Assembly (NCBI RefSeq): GCF_000485595.1
Contig: NW_014578002.1
Span: 28,412-84,684 of the forward strand
DNA: 56,273 nucleotides
Source: Priapulus caudatus
Taxonomy: Eukaryota; Priapulida; Priapulimorpha; Priapulimorphida; Priapulidae
Reading direction: 5' to 3'
The first letter of the stretch is position 1. Each line of letters begins with the position of its first letter. Made by a program: the position numbers and the translations under genes. The notes under the pieces are model-generated. The model saw only the letters and a list, made by a program, of their open reading frames with translations, was not told the origin of the DNA and did no database searches. Shown here piece after piece: positions 22,254 through 34,641 of this stretch.

Positions 22254-24134
22254 ATGAGAGCTAACACCCCTCGCTGCGTGACGATGACTGTGACTCAAGT
22301 GATAGTCGTTATTGTTTGTCTTGCAAGGTACGATTTTAATTAGATATATAGCCATACATAATACGTACTTCGTTGTGCGTGAAGGTTGCCTAACCGGTTA
22401 TAGGTTAGTAGCGCGGTAGAGTATTTTGGAGAATATGGAGGGGGCAATTTTGCTGTGTGTGTAGTATATTAGCTTTGTGTATAGGGAGTTGTTACGCCTA
22501 TAATAGCTGATAAAATGATTCTCCTAATAATCACTTATTCGTAGTTAACCGCTTGCTAATTTCTTGTACTAGAGCACTTAGTACGTATAATAATCTTTCA
22601 GTCTAGGAAATTTAGGCGGAGAAGGATACAATAGACCTGCGATTAACAGAGAAAGATACGGTAGCTCAAACATGGGCAGTCATAGAAGACGAGGTTTCGC
22701 TAATCCAAACAGTGGCCGCCAAGGAAGCCGAGGCTACGATGGTTCTAACATTGGGAGTCATGGAAGACAAGGCTACGATGGTTCTAACGGTGGGAGTCTT
22801 GGAAGACAAGGCTACGATGGTTCTAACGGTGGGAGTCATGGAAGACAAGGCTACGATGGTTCTAAGATTGGCCGCCATGTAATACGAAGTTACGATAAGC
22901 CAAAACTAGGGAGCCATAAAGGACCAAGCTACGGCAGTCAAAACAGGGCGAGCCATCTATTAGAAAGCATCAGCAGCTCCACCCCTGGAGGGTTTGGTAT
23001 TGGAAGTCAAGGTGTACTGCCGGCAAAGGGCAGGAAAAAGCCCCTAGATTACGGTACAACCTATCAAGGCTGCTTTGAATTCTCAAACGACTTCATCATG
23101 GCGAGCTACAAGCGCATAGACACGTACAATCTCAATCAGAAGTGTGCCATTGCTTGCCAGAACTGGGGTGAGTAATATTTATATTCGTTTCGTTTCTGTG
23201 TTCAGATTGCCGTCATCAGGCTGAGGATGCTGTCTGTTACTCTGCTGGTGATCACTGCTAGAGAGTTGTGTACGTGCATGTTTTTGTACGCACGCGCGTG
23301 CGTGCGCGCGTCTGTGTGTGGCTCTCTTTTACTACCTCCATTTCTCTCTATACGTGTGGGTGTGTGCACGCGCGTGTGTGCCTGTGTATGTTTGCTTGTA
23401 TGTGCGTGTATGTATGTAGGTGCACGGTTGTTGAATAAAAATATATTAGCGTTTTGGTAGCAGAGCAACTGTATAAATGCATGTTTCAATTTTGAATATA
23501 TAACCGTACAGATATCTAATGTTATCGGTGCTTGTTCATCTGCAGGCTACATTTTAGCGCTAACTGCCGAGGATCTGTGCGTCTGCACCAACGACTTTCC
23601 CTACACTGAATACCTTTCAAATCAGGCGGGGACAGGGAGCCATTGCGAGAATACCTGTCCGGGTGTAAAGGCCTCGAAATATTACAGCTGTGTAAAGGAC
23701 GAGTGCTGCGGTGGATCCAGAAACAATCAACACACTATCGTCTCAGTGTATTCTACGGGCAGTGAGTGATCGGGCCCGTAAAATGATGATGGTCAGATAG
23801 CCTCATATATACGACCAAAAACGTATTAAGAATGCTTCTTAATACGCTCTTGATACGATTAATTTGATGCTTTCAAACGTGTCTAAGAGTCTATAAGCAT
23901 TGGGCTATTAACTATTAACTATCAAAGATAATGCAACGATTCCAGCACGTCTGTCGACGGCATGGCGGAAATCTCTAATACAGTCATCTCGGTTACACCA
24001 AAGTTAGTCACACGCAATCAAAATTGACGCTACTGTAATGTCGCGATTATTTGCAGACGTCGACGTCTACACGCAGATCAAGCGAAGAATATACCGATCG
24101 CTGACTCGTGAAGGCGGACTACGCCACTTCTTCG
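22254..24134 (+). CDS. Gene 2, exons 1-4: signal peptide, GSY repeat and WSC domain
   Basis: Exons are 22254-22327, 22602-23167, 23546-23761 and 24057-24134, all GT-AG with the same phases as gene 1. The start could also be ATG 22284, which aligns with the gene 1 start (MTVTQVIVVIVCLAR against MVITHVMVGAICLAG). Exon 2 is 345 bases longer than in gene 1. The extra sequence encodes tandem 14-residue units ending GRQGYDGSN, rich in Gly, Ser, Arg and Tyr. Exons 2-3 encode the WSC-type domain (YQGCFEFSNDF, KCAIAC, GYILAL, LCVC, CENTCPG, DECCGG, SVYSTG), with the cysteines of gene 1 kept. Exon 4 (VDVYTQIKRRIYRSL) is also conserved. The gene continues through the duplicated region to 40203. Using the intact exon copies the total would be 1689 nt, again a multiple of three if exon 8 is 224 nt. 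Confidence 0.8.
22686..22905 (+). repeat. in-frame 42-bp coding tandem repeat in gene 2
   Basis: The 42-nt units code for GSHGRQGYDGSNGG-like 14-mers, about four good copies with decayed copies on each side. The central three are nearly identical in DNA, so they expanded recently. Gene 1 lacks them. The Gly/Ser/Tyr/Arg composition suggests a flexible or adhesive/low-complexity extension. Confidence 0.85.
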
Positions 24135-24551
24135 GTAAGTAGTGATAGTTCGGTGAGTAGAAGATATGCAGGGTAATGGCAGTCGACCCCGTACAGCACA
24201 GCGAGCAAGTCGCAAACGCGTCGAAGGCCGCGGGGCAGGACATATGTGCACCCGGTCAACGGACACTCGGTCATGATCATCTTACCCCTAGGTTAAAAAT
24301 GAAAGGTAGGTACCGTAGGTCGATCTTGATGGCCTAGGCAGAAGGTATGCTGTCTCTACGTATACTCTGATCCATCGTTCACCGGTACTAGACAAGGAGG
24401 CGTTTAATCTGTCACCATTATTACCTAAAATCATCTATACGACAAGCTATGTAATCTGGTAGGAGAAGAGGAACGGAGTATAATAAGCGTGCAAGTGACA
24501 GAGGGTAGTGGGTGTGAAAGAGGCGACAGGGTAAGTGTGAAGTTATAGAAG

Positions 24552-25596
24552 CAAGGGCGCAACCACGTGTTGAAAGTTGGGGGGGGGGGGTCCCAAGCAG
24601 CCAATAGCAACGTGATCTGCGGGCAAGCGAATATCACGTATTGGTTCAATATCACGTATTTCAGCGTGTTGATGGAAGTGTTGCATAATTGTGATGTCAT
24701 GAATGATCATGTATACATAAAATACCAAAATGTTTTATTAATTAAATTAAGCTAGTAGTAAAGCTACACACAGACTGTGCTAACTGTGTGACACAGTTAG
24801 CATGATTAAGATGAAGAGGAAAATAATAATGATGAAAATAATAATGCAAAAAAATGTCTGACAAGTGAAAACAGAGAACAGTGTTAGAAACCAAATGTGA
24901 TCTTCCTTGAGTCACACTTTCCAACAAAATCCTTTGCAATTGCTTCAATATCGATTCCAGAACACGTGATAAAAAAACAATCGCGTTGATTGGTTCAATT
25001 GTCTTTAGGCCGTCACGTCAGCCGGCAAAAGTCAAACTCATTTGACTTTCGCCGTCGCCGCTTGATGAAAACCGTTCTTGGCGCCGTGCCGTGTCAGTGA
25101 GGACTGCTGCCATAAGATTAATGGGTTTGACTTTGACCGGTAGGGTGTGACGCGTGATCGCCGCGCGGGACGCCCCCGCTTTGTGTTAGGAGCATGGGCC
25201 TTTTTTTATGTGTCTATAACACAACGCAGCGTAGCTATATAGACACGCCGCTTGAGCTTCGCGAATCGCGTGTGTGAATGGTCGGTGCTCGTTGCATGCC
25301 ACGTGAGATTGAATTGTACTATGTAGGTCGAATCTAAATGATATTAACAAGGGTTCTATTTAGATATCTAGAATCTGAATCATCAGATTAATCACAATGC
25401 ACTTGACCACCTGGGTTTTTTATTTATTTTAACTTTCACCGAGTGAAATATGGATGTTTACGATAAATAAACGCTTATCGGGATATTTTGCGACCTCCCC
25501 AGAAAATAAGGTCTTTCCAGAAAGTTTGGGAGGTCCACAAAAAAGTCGGGGGGGGGGGTCGTGGACCCCCCCCGACCCCCCTAGTGGTGCGCCTAT
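24552..25596. mobile_element. hAT-like non-autonomous element with 8-bp target duplication
   Basis: The left end CAAGGGCGCAACCAC follows TATAGAAG (24544-24551). The right end reads GTGGTGCGCCTAT, then TATATGAAG at 25597-25605. The second copy of this right boundary (33979-33999) reads GTGGTTGCGCCTATG followed by exactly TATAGAAG, giving 13 of 15 matching TIR bases and a perfect 8-bp TSD. The subterminal runs of G (24580-24591) and G/C (25548-25581) are common in hAT-type ends. No transposase frame is present. It lies in the intron of gene 2 between exons 4 and 5. Confidence 0.75.
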
Positions 25597-26266
25597 TATA
25601 TGAAGGAGATATTAAAGCCGGCTTGAAGTAGAAAAGGTGCAGAGACGGTTGAAAAAGAGAAATAATTTAGATAGGGGGAAAAGGAAAAGAAAGCTTAAGG
25701 TAAGAACTAAATCTAAATACGATTGTGTGGTGTGTTGGTCATGTAATATGACTGGACAGAGCAAGATGCAGAGCATGGTTAATGTTAGAAGGTTTGCATG
25801 AGAGATTAGCTGAGTAGGAAAGATGTAGCGATGGTTGAGTTAGGAGCCTTATGCATGCACAGATGCATTACGTAGATGGGATACATAGATGGTAACGGAG
25901 TTTAACACTCAGGGCCTTGCTTGGTATAGCAGACATTAAGACGTGTTGAGTATATGTGGGACTAGGTAAAAAAACCGAGCGTGGTGCTCGGTCTGTTTGA
26001 CGCTTAACTATGGACATGATGTGAACTAAACTGTTCCATATCATCTAATCTTCCGCCAATGCCATACGTAACTCGTTCATCTTGTCATTATCGTCATATA
26101 TGATAATAATATTGATTAATCTAAGAAAGTTAAACAAATAATTAAACGATTAAATATGCATAAGTGTATTTTGTACATAACGCGTGAAATGTAAAATGTA
26201 TGCAGCAAGTTATTATTCAATTTACGATATTGCCGAGTCGGATTACTACGCCGTTGTTTTCTACAG

Positions 26267-26779
26267 GCACCGACGTATGCCGAAAGGAAAGTGGGGTGTT
26301 ACGGGCGTAATGGACTGCCGCCCTCCCCCTGGTAAGTATGCGGAGACCATTTGCGTCTGTCGTAAATATTGCATGTGTGCACCTTTGCCAATTAGGACTT
26401 CATCGGCCATGTTCTTTTAATGGCTTAAATCATTGATCATGCAGTCGATAAAATCTAATGAAACAAATAACAACGTTCAAAATGTTAATGTCATGGTAAA
26501 ATGACTCCAGAATAACAGTAATGATTAGTAGTTAGTGTTGACATGTAAATTCTACACTTGCCCACTCGGTATTGGGTACCTTGCTTCTCTAGACGCACAT
26601 TGACATCGACCTGTACGATGTAAAGCTTCATCTTTTCCCAACTGAGTGCGGGTGTTAAAGAAGAAAGTACTCCTTACTTACGAGGCCGTGCCTCTCGGAG
26701 CGTCACGGACGCGACTGTTTGGATAATACCGACTCACCTAGAGAGTGAGCGACCTTACAAAGTTCTATGAGCTCGCTCG
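26267..26779 (+). pseudogene. Gene 2 exons 5 and 6, frameshifted copy (block A)
   Basis: Exon 5 equivalent is 26267-26331 (65 nt) and exon 6 equivalent 26593-26779. Splice sites are present, but small insertions/deletions break the frame (exon 5 runs into TAA; exon 6 has several one-base changes). The A' copy at 34642-35114 has both exons intact, so these breaks are probably assembly or haplotype errors rather than a dead gene. Confidence 0.7.
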
Positions 26780-27762
26780 GTACCGCTAGTCCATATATAG
26801 TATTATCACGTCTTGCGATTTTAATAAACGGAAACGAGGCGCTGTGTTGATCATAATTATGCAGCTGAGCCGTCGTGTAATAGTAGTAGTCAAAACTACA
26901 AACATAAGTGATGCTACCACGAACTTTTGATATAAGAATAACCGCGCCATATCGAGCTATAGACGCTATATTTATTCCGTGTAGCTATAGTTGATTATCA
27001 CTATTTTGAGTATAGTTCTTGACACTACCGGGTGCTGATTGCACTGACCAACGCGAGAACAACGTTTGTTATATTCCTTTATTTTTTGTTATTATTTTTT
27101 GCAATACGAAGGCAACTCATACCAACAGCCTTAGTGAGATTCTGTTTAAACTGGGTTCAGACCTAATGGGTAAAAATGTTTCTGTTTTTTTGCTGTCATG
27201 TTCGCTCCTCATTCCATTTCATTCGCCTAATGTCAAAAAGAGTCTGGCACATATATTATTGACTGAATTAAGGAAAATTTACATTGTGTTCATAATCTCA
27301 AAATGTGTTATCAGTCGTTTTCTTGTAGGCTTAGTGTAATAATGTGTCATGCTCTATCAGGACTACGCACGAATTTACAAACACTTTACTTAATATCCCA
27401 AGTTGTATATTTTGTCAACGGAATTATAGGAATCGTTAAAATCTATGCCTTTCCTGACGCCGTTTGATATCTGTCGAACTTTACTGACTTTAGAATTTCG
27501 CTAGGATGATTAAAGTTTCCCGTGTACTAATAATATTATGTATCCTTTGTACAATCTTACGAAATAGAAAACTAAGACAACTCTGCTCCCTGCCACCCCC
27601 CCGTCATAGCTACGGCGCTGCCGTATGCATGCCCATATAACGGGTAAATACGGCAGTTGATGAAAGCTATCGATATCGATCGGGTTTAGCGTACGACAGC
27701 AACCGTGATTCCTTCGTTCAGAAAAAAAGGTCGTGTCACATGTGGAAATGATTATTTCACAG

Positions 27763-27872
27763 ATGCCTACGAAGATTCCATTGACACGGCCTCAGGCATA
27801 GACCACGAGGTTTCCGTCGCAGTGGATGTGGAACCAGAAGAAAAAGTCCAAGCGTTAGGTTTGCCCGGAGAG
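27763..27872 (+). CDS. Gene 2, exon 7 (intact copy)
   Basis: The 110-nt exon is between a TTTCACAG acceptor and a GTATAA donor, with phase in 1 and out 0 as in gene 1 exon 7. It encodes DAYEDSIDTASGIDHEVS... ending ALGLPGE, against DTYEDSYGTDTGISRDIA... ending ALGLPGK in gene 1. The A' counterpart near 36190-36385 is scrambled. Outside its exon the surrounding intron has no features beyond a TATG/TAAT-rich tract at 28015-28105. Confidence 0.75.
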
Positions 27873-28662
27873 GTATAACAGGGTTTTTGGATTCAACATT
27901 TCATGATTAATGTTGACCAACATATGGTACTGAACAAGATTTGTTGTTGCGCTATCAATATCGATCAATTATGTAGTGGCTGAAAGTAGCAAATTGTGTA
28001 TTATCAAGAGCTAATAATACATATTGTATTAATAATGTATGTATAATGTATATGTATGTAAAATATATGTATGTATAATGTATGTATAATAATGTATTAA
28101 TAGCTCTTGGAATTATGTATATAAGTGCATTACGAAGTTCAGCGTGCTCTTCTAATCACAGCCATAGGCTATGATAGATATTATAGGCTATGATAGATAT
28201 TAGGCTATACGACGATGTTTCGGACGCTAGCATGTATTTGTATTATATATGTGCAAGCATATGCAAAAGGACTGTGGGTGGGAGTGTGTGTGCGTGCGTG
28301 CGCACTTGCACGTGTGTGAGCGCGCGCGTGTGGCCGTATTCGCATTTTCACATATACATTCCAGTATATATATATGTAGCGAAAGGAAGACAAAACACAG
28401 AGTACTTTTGTCGCCTTTAGCTAATCCTATTCTTTCACGCGAGGCTCATTTATGCGCGCGCTCGGTATAGCTGGATATTATATTATCGGGAGTGTATAAT
28501 ATAATCTGTAATACCCCGTACAGACTACGAATTTTAGCGCGCGTCAGACGCGCGTCTAATATACCCCCGTCAGACCGGGGTGGCGTCCTTACTGCGCTGC
28601 TACGGCGACGGAAATGGGCCCAGAGCGCGCCAAGGTCGCCATAAGCGTGGTATAAGCGTGGT

Positions 28663-28687
28663 NNNNNNNNNNNNNNNNNNNNNNNNN
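28663..28687. other. 25-N assembly gap
   Basis: The run of N separates block A from the inverted block. The sequence just left of it (ATAAGCGTGGTATAAGCG) matches about 37706-37735, where A' continues without a gap into block B. The two sides of the gap are therefore probably not true neighbours. Confidence 0.9.
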
Positions 28688-29439
28688 CAGCTGTCGGACC
28701 TATCATATGCACGCCGGTTTCCCAGTTGCGTTGCATTGGCAATTGCTGCGCCCGGTGACGCTCTGTTGAGTGTGCGGCCATTTGTCAGTTGCAGTGGGCG
28801 CGGCACCCCTATAAGGGTTTTGTTGTTCGTGGTTTAGTCAATTTCTATTCTACCGCTAATCTGGTGGAAAGCGTGAGTTTGTTCATGCGTTATCGCTGTC
28901 CCCATGTGCGAGTGCTATTTTTAACTCGGCCTGCGTTCGATCATGCCGTTTTTGTAATGCGCGTTCCCAATTCTAAACTAGGCGCGGGTTTGTTTGCGTG
29001 GTGTGGTGTTCGGCGTTTGGGCTACGGTACTTTTCGGCGTTCGCCTAGTTTTATGGGTATGGAGCCTGTGCATGGTTGGTCCCTGTTGTCTCTTCATTTC
29101 ACAGTGTATTTGTAGGTGGGCGTTGTGTTGTGGCCTGGCGAAGGCGCTGGTTTCGTTGTCGGCGTAGTCCCAGGTGTTTGGCCGGGGGTCACGTCGCGAG
29201 CATTCTCGCAACTTAACAATCTCCATATTCAACGTTCCGGGTTGCCATTTTCGTTTCTTCTGCGTAATGCTTAATGCATCTTTCCACTGGTGCATCCAGG
29301 AAATACTTTTGTGCTTTCGGGCTATTGTCTGGTTCCGATCGAGTTGCGCTATAGGTTTTTTGTTTGTGTTTCGTAGCATAACACAGGGCTACGCTTATCA
29401 ACAATGCTGCGAAGGGCGCGAAAATAGCGTTAGATCATT

Positions 29440-29651
29440 CGAAAACAAAATTACAAGCCCGCATCTCAGAGGATTCGGCACCACAAACACTAGAATGCGC
29501 TTCACGTCTGAAGGCAGGCGTATTTTCAACTGCAGCTGCCTGCTGTCAGGCCCCTGGCTGGGGATTTAGACACTAAGCGGGCAAGTCGTTGGATGCGGAC
29601 GCAGAAATGCGACGATTGGACCGTGGACTCAAGGGCGCCAGAAAATACAGC
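29440..29651 (-). pseudogene. inverted copy of WSC-like pseudo-exon (gene 3)
   Basis: The minus strand from an acceptor-like GCCAG at about 29652 reads GCTGTATTTTCTGG..., equivalent to 41758 onward. It keeps the CGTCCGCATCCAACGACTTG block that corresponds to CVCSNDL in genes 1 and 2. Frame is lost. Confidence 0.6.
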
Positions 29652-30219
29652 CTGGCAAAGAATGGATAACCTACCCAGTCAGTTAAATATCGGGCATTTA
29701 GCAGGAAAAATATATTAGGAGGGGGCATATGTTTTCGTTGTTTACAAAGCAAACTGGTCTCTGCTTTAATGTTGAACGTTATAGTACTAAATAGCATATT
29801 AACTATGCCACAACTGTTATATATAATATGATCCACTTCAATATTAATTTATGCCTGATTGTCTGAGAATGCACGGATTGGGCTTATTCACGACCGTTTT
29901 TTGCTTAAAATAAGTTAGCGCTAACGAAACAAGGCAAAGGGCGGCAACGACGTGGGGGCCAGGCTATCTGCCAGCAGCGGACTGTCCGTATTCACGAGAA
30001 TCGGACTGTGCGGCGTATTTTTCAGTTTTGATTACTTTTCCAACGATGACCTAAACGGATAATTATAGTTTTAACATCACTGTCGAAGTGATACGATCGG
30101 CCCGCCTTTCTCTCACCAGATAACCCGCCCCCTTCTCTTCTCTCCTCGTCGCGCTAGATACGAGCCCCGTTCACGCCACGGAGTATAACGGAGCTAAGGA
30201 GTGGAGGGGGTAATCGTAA

Positions 30220-30290
30220 TCTCGTGTGTGGTGTGTGTGTGTGTCGTGGTGTGTGTGTGCTGTGTGTGTGCTGTGTGTCGTGTCCAGTTG
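30220..30290. repeat. GT array in inverted block
   Basis: This is the inverted counterpart of the CA array at 41202-41252. The flanking GCC/GGC-rich text at 30360-30480 differs strongly from the B copy (41075-41200), which is built of CTCGCCGCTCGCTG units. Confidence 0.8.
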
Positions 30291-31433
30291 CGGCGAAAAA
30301 CACCCCCAGAAGACCACAAAACCCACCCCCAACACACCCCCCCACGATAGGCGCGTCACGCACACACCGCCGGAGCCGCGAGCCTCCGCGCCAGGCCAGG
30401 CGAGCTGCGCCGGCAGCAACCACAGGCGCCGCGCGAGCCCCCCGCCCCCACCCACGCCCGAGCGGCAGTCCAGGGCATGTGTACTGTTCGCCCCCATAAT
30501 GAATGCCTTCCTCCATGGACCACCAACGTCAATCAAAAAGAGCATTAATGTGACCGCGCAAAAAAATATATAGATAATGAAATATATGAGATAGATCTAA
30601 AATAAGTTTTTAATTGAGTTCAGATGGGCGGTGAATATGAAGCGAAAAAAAAATAATATTCTGTAACTAGGGGCAGGAAGATGCGCCAATCAAGCATATC
30701 AAGCACACACGCATTAATGGGCAGAATGCTGCTTCGAAAAACAACGTAAATTGATACAAGTGACTGAAAATCCTTTAACAGACCGAAGACCGATGTATGG
30801 CCAACTAAAGAATAGTCGGTAAAACAATATTATGGCGCTTTCCCTTGCGGCCAGTGGAATTTGGTGCTATAACTTACAATTTGGCTGCCAATAATTGCCG
30901 GCTGGCTTTTTACACATGACTGATGAGCAAATATGAGCAAATGATTAACAAAATGAATTACATATGAGTACTGAGCAAAACATCATGACGGAGGGGCAAT
31001 ATAACGATATCATGAGAGGATTAGTACAATGGCTAGGGGCTATCGTTTATCAAGGCACATTGCAAGGGCTGCATGTATATATGGCTGGGGTGTTATCGTT
31101 CAACGATTGGTTATGGCACATAATTTAAGCGTTTTAAATTTTATTAATTATATCGTATTAAAAAACATTATTTCGTAATTCATATTATTTCGTATGTAAT
31201 ATTTAATGTGGAGGAGATTTAGTAGCGATAGTTGGTAGCTGGCATGCCGGTTAATGTTCCGCCTGTCATCACGGCCTAAAGAAACGCGCCTTTTGGTTGA
31301 GCGCCGATTCTCATTGACCCCGATGCGCAAATTCTCGGGCTGATCGATGAGGATTTTAAAGTGGAACTAGAATTATTGCGGTGGCTTTTCGAAGCGTCGA
31401 GTGTTGTCATGCGGCTCAAAGGAGGCCAACGCG

Positions 31434-31652
31434 CTAGGGCTTCGGAGCTCCCTCCGGTTTGGCTCTCGACTCTTTAAGAATCCTCTGGGCTAAGGCGGTG
31501 CCGTGTTTGTCGGTAAAACGTTACGCATTGGCCAGCCGGTCCACTGGAGGGGGGGCGGTCGTGGTATTTTGGGCGCCGTGGCCAAATGCGAAGAACATCG
31601 GCGCTGTGCTCTGGTTGCAGTAAAGCTGGCTGAGGTGAATTGTCGCCCAAAC
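31434..31652 (-). pseudogene. Gene 2 exon 9, damaged inverted copy
   Basis: The minus strand starts after a TGTTACAG acceptor and encodes ATIHLSQLYCNQ... FFAFG before indels break the frame. The matching intact exon is at 40017-40203. The equivalent of the stop codon is at 31434-31436. Confidence 0.7.
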
Positions 31653-32469
31653 CTGTAACAGCATGGGCGTGGTTAATTCGGTTTGCAAAGTCGTAAGAAT
31701 TCGAATTCCATGCGGGCTAAGGGCCGAAAAGCAGCTATTTGCAAGACCAGTAACAGATGGCGCTTGACCGAAGTTTGCCTCTGCAGAGAAAGGCCCCAGG
31801 GGTATCTCCATAAGCTAAAATTAATCTCAAACGCTTAATTAATTTAGGACGGCTTTTCTAAGGTGATAATGGCCATGTTAAAGATATGGCAGTTCACACT
31901 GCCATGTATTAAAACTTATTATGAATTTTGCTAAAAGGCTCGGCGGTCCGCTGGTTCGTATGTTTTTCGGCTATCTTGGCAGCTTTTCTGTTATGATAGG
32001 TCAGATAGAAAGCGAAGCAGGCAGTTGGATTAGTGTTGTATCTTAGGGGCTGTGGGGACGGCGTCGCCTAAGAACGTAGGCCGACGGCGCGTTGCTGATA
32101 CAATTACGGGCTCTAACCTTCGTAGCTAAGTCGGCATGCGGTCCACGGGTCCCTTTTATAGGAGGCCTTTAATTTTGTGTAGGTTACGCATGAATTCGCG
32201 CATTTCGGCTGGCCCCGATGTCGCATTTATTAGGTTTCTTATCTGGGATATATTCGCTTCGGTCAAAATTGTAAATCAAGAGGCTCTTTACAATGCCGCC
32301 GTTGTGCATAGTTACTACCCGCTATTTACGATCTATACTGAAGCGCAAGTTGTTTACAGCTGTAGAACTATACATCTAGTTAAAGGGCTGAAGATCAAAG
32401 CAAAATTTGCAGCAGCACAATTTCAGAGGCGTATTTTAGACTTTTATATGGGCACCTAAGACCAAGTAC

Positions 32470-32820
32470 TAATATGGCGGGCATGCGTATATCCAAAATT
32501 CTGTAACCCGCGCATTGACGCCGATTGATCGCGCCAGCGCACTACACCACCACATTACAAACACACACAGCAACACGTGCAGGGCGACCGGGAGAGCACA
32601 CGGCACAACAACACACCACACACAAACACAGCACACAAGCACACATGCAGCACATACACACACACACACACACACAACGCACGCACCGCACGCACACACA
32701 CATAGCACACACATACACACACGACACAGCCAGCACGCAGCATCATCAGCACACACCACACACAGCCCACAGCGCCAGCAGCACAGACCGCACACACAGC
32801 ACACACACACACACGTTTAG
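32470..32820. repeat. CA-rich array in inverted block
   Basis: This is a degenerate CA tract with CAGCA interruptions, the inverted counterpart of the GT array at 39150-39240 but longer and less regular. Confidence 0.85.
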
Positions 32821-32850
32821 CATATGGGATAATATCTTACTAATTACTAC

Positions 32851-33087
32851 CGGTTAGGCACCACTTGATTTTGGCGAATCGCGGCAGTGCAAAGACTCGC
32901 TCTCCATTTGACTAAGCGTAGATGTCCATTTTCCAGAACATGTTGTGCCGCTGCTGACTGTCCCGCTGGCACTCTCACTTCAATCTCGATGCCCTCAACG
33001 ACCTCGACAGCGCACAGGACTGACCGTATGTGCCGATTCAAAGACTCTCGCTTGTTCGCGTCTAGCGAAAGCGGGCCGACATCGCTG
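32851..33087 (-). CDS. Gene 2 exon 8 (inverted, readable but damaged copy)
   Basis: The minus strand reads VEVVEGIEIEVRVPAGQ... LVKWRA, aligning with VEITQGIEVDTEVPEGH... VIKWRA of gene 1 exon 8. The alternating beta pattern is kept, with VPAG in place of VPEG. Indels near both ends change frame. The donor-side CAAGTGGTG..AACCG is recognisable. The direct copy at 38811-39093 is more corrupted, so this is the best view of gene 2's core exon. Confidence 0.6.
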
Positions 33088-34641
33088 TAATTATAGCAGA
33101 TAATGCCTCGTTCACGACGAAGACCTCGTATTTATGAATATTATATACCGAATCTGAGACAAATACGGCGGGCGCGAGCGTTCACCAACGCTGATTCGGG
33201 CAAGGCTGCGCAGAAATACGGTATTTGGCGACTGCGAGCTGGGCTTAAACAATTAAATGCGAACAATGCAATGGCGCACCATGAACTGCCGATAAAATAT
33301 ACGTAGACATGGTCCGCGCTCGACAGTCCACTCGCGAGGTTACAGCGGAACTGTCGAGGGCGTCGGACCCACTGCTATAAAATTATGCCGGGCTTCAGAA
33401 ATTCGGTATTTAGGTCGTTCACACGAGAAAATGGCGCGGACAAGCATGGGGTTTCAATTACCTAGCGCGTCTCTACGTGTATCGCGACTGCATGGCGACG
33501 CTCACGGCGTTTCTATCGACGTTCTCAGCGGCGACTATAATAAGCTGGTCAGATTTTCGGAAATTTCAAACTGTATAAGTTGTGGGCGTTGCTGAGTAGA
33601 AACACGATGCCGAAGAAACAAGCTATCAGCAGGCCGGGGCCGTGGCCGTGGCCGAGACAAGATGCGGCATGAAAGCAGATTGGGCAGATCGAATGAGACA
33701 GATCCATCAAGTCGCCGTTGCAAACGTTACCATTTTCGCAGCGTCTTTGACCACGCGTGTACTGGCGCCCGTGTACTACGTTCATGAATGTTAGCGCACG
33801 CCTTGTCTCACGACGCTTCGGGCGACCGGCACCGCGTTCTCAACCGCGTTCCCAGGTCAAGATGCGCCGAGGGCCTTGGCATGCTCAAATTGACATTGCT
33901 CAAGAAAAAACCCGTGACTCGCGATCATCTGGGCGACCAATGGCAACCACAGCAGCCACGGATGTCTGGCGTTTCTAGTGGTTGCGCCTATGTATAGAAG
34001 GAGATATAAAGCCGGTTGAGTAGAAAAGATGCAGAGACGGTTGAAAAGAGAAATATTTAGATATGGGGAAAGGGAAAAGAAAGTAGGTAAGAAACTAATC
34101 TAAATACGATTGTGTGGTGGTGTTGGTGTAATATGACTGGACAGAGCAAGATGCAGAGATGGTTAATGTTAGAAGGTTGCATGAGAGATAGCTGAGTAGG
34201 AAAGATGTAGCGATGGTTGAGTTAGGAAGCCTATGCATGCACAGATGATTACGTAGATGCGGATACATAGATGGTAACGGAGTTTAACACTCAGGGCTGC
34301 TTGCGTATACAGACATTAAGACGTGGTTGAGTATATGTGGACTAGGTAAAAAAACCGAGGTGGCTGCTCGGTCTGTTTGCGTTAACGATGGACATGGATG
34401 TGAACCTAAACTGTTCCATGTACATCTAATCTATCCGCAATGCCATACGTAACTCGTTCATCTGATCATTATCTCATATATGATAATAATATTGATTAAT
34501 CTAAGAAATTTAACAAATAATAACGATTAAATATGCATAAGTGTATTTGTACATAACCGCGTGGAAATGTAAAATGTTGCAGCAAGTTATTAGTCAATTA
34601 CGATATTGCCGAGTACGGATTCTACGCGTTGTTTTCTACAG

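Larger units (their letters stand above)
25600..28662 (+). repeat. duplication block A (first copy of gene 2 exons 5-7)
   Basis: The block from the hAT right boundary to the N gap is repeated in direct orientation at 33990-37735 (block A'). The copies differ by very frequent single-base insertions and deletions rather than mainly substitutions. This is more like uncorrected reads or a divergent haplotype than an old duplication. Confidence 0.85.
28688..33978 (-). repeat. inverted copy of block B
   Basis: Read on the minus strand, this matches 37736 to about 42300 in order. Shared landmarks are the GGCCACGGCCACGGCC tract (33640s and 38150s), exon 8, a CA/GT tract, exon 9, TATTATTTCGTA-type 3' flank, a second CA/GT tract, and the WSC-like pseudo-exon. 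The copies differ by many indels. Confidence 0.8.

Noticed and set aside
28446-29379. Open frames around the 25-N gap
   Set aside because: They cross the gap or lie in the indel-rich inverted block; no domain seen.
30154-30573. Gly/Arg/Pro-rich frames
   Set aside because: GC-rich low-complexity sequence in the inverted block that differs from its B counterpart; not conserved as protein.
32136-32459. 107-codon + strand ORF
   Set aside because: Lies antisense within the inverted copy of the intron upstream of gene 2 exon 9; the direct copy (39540-39850) does not keep it.
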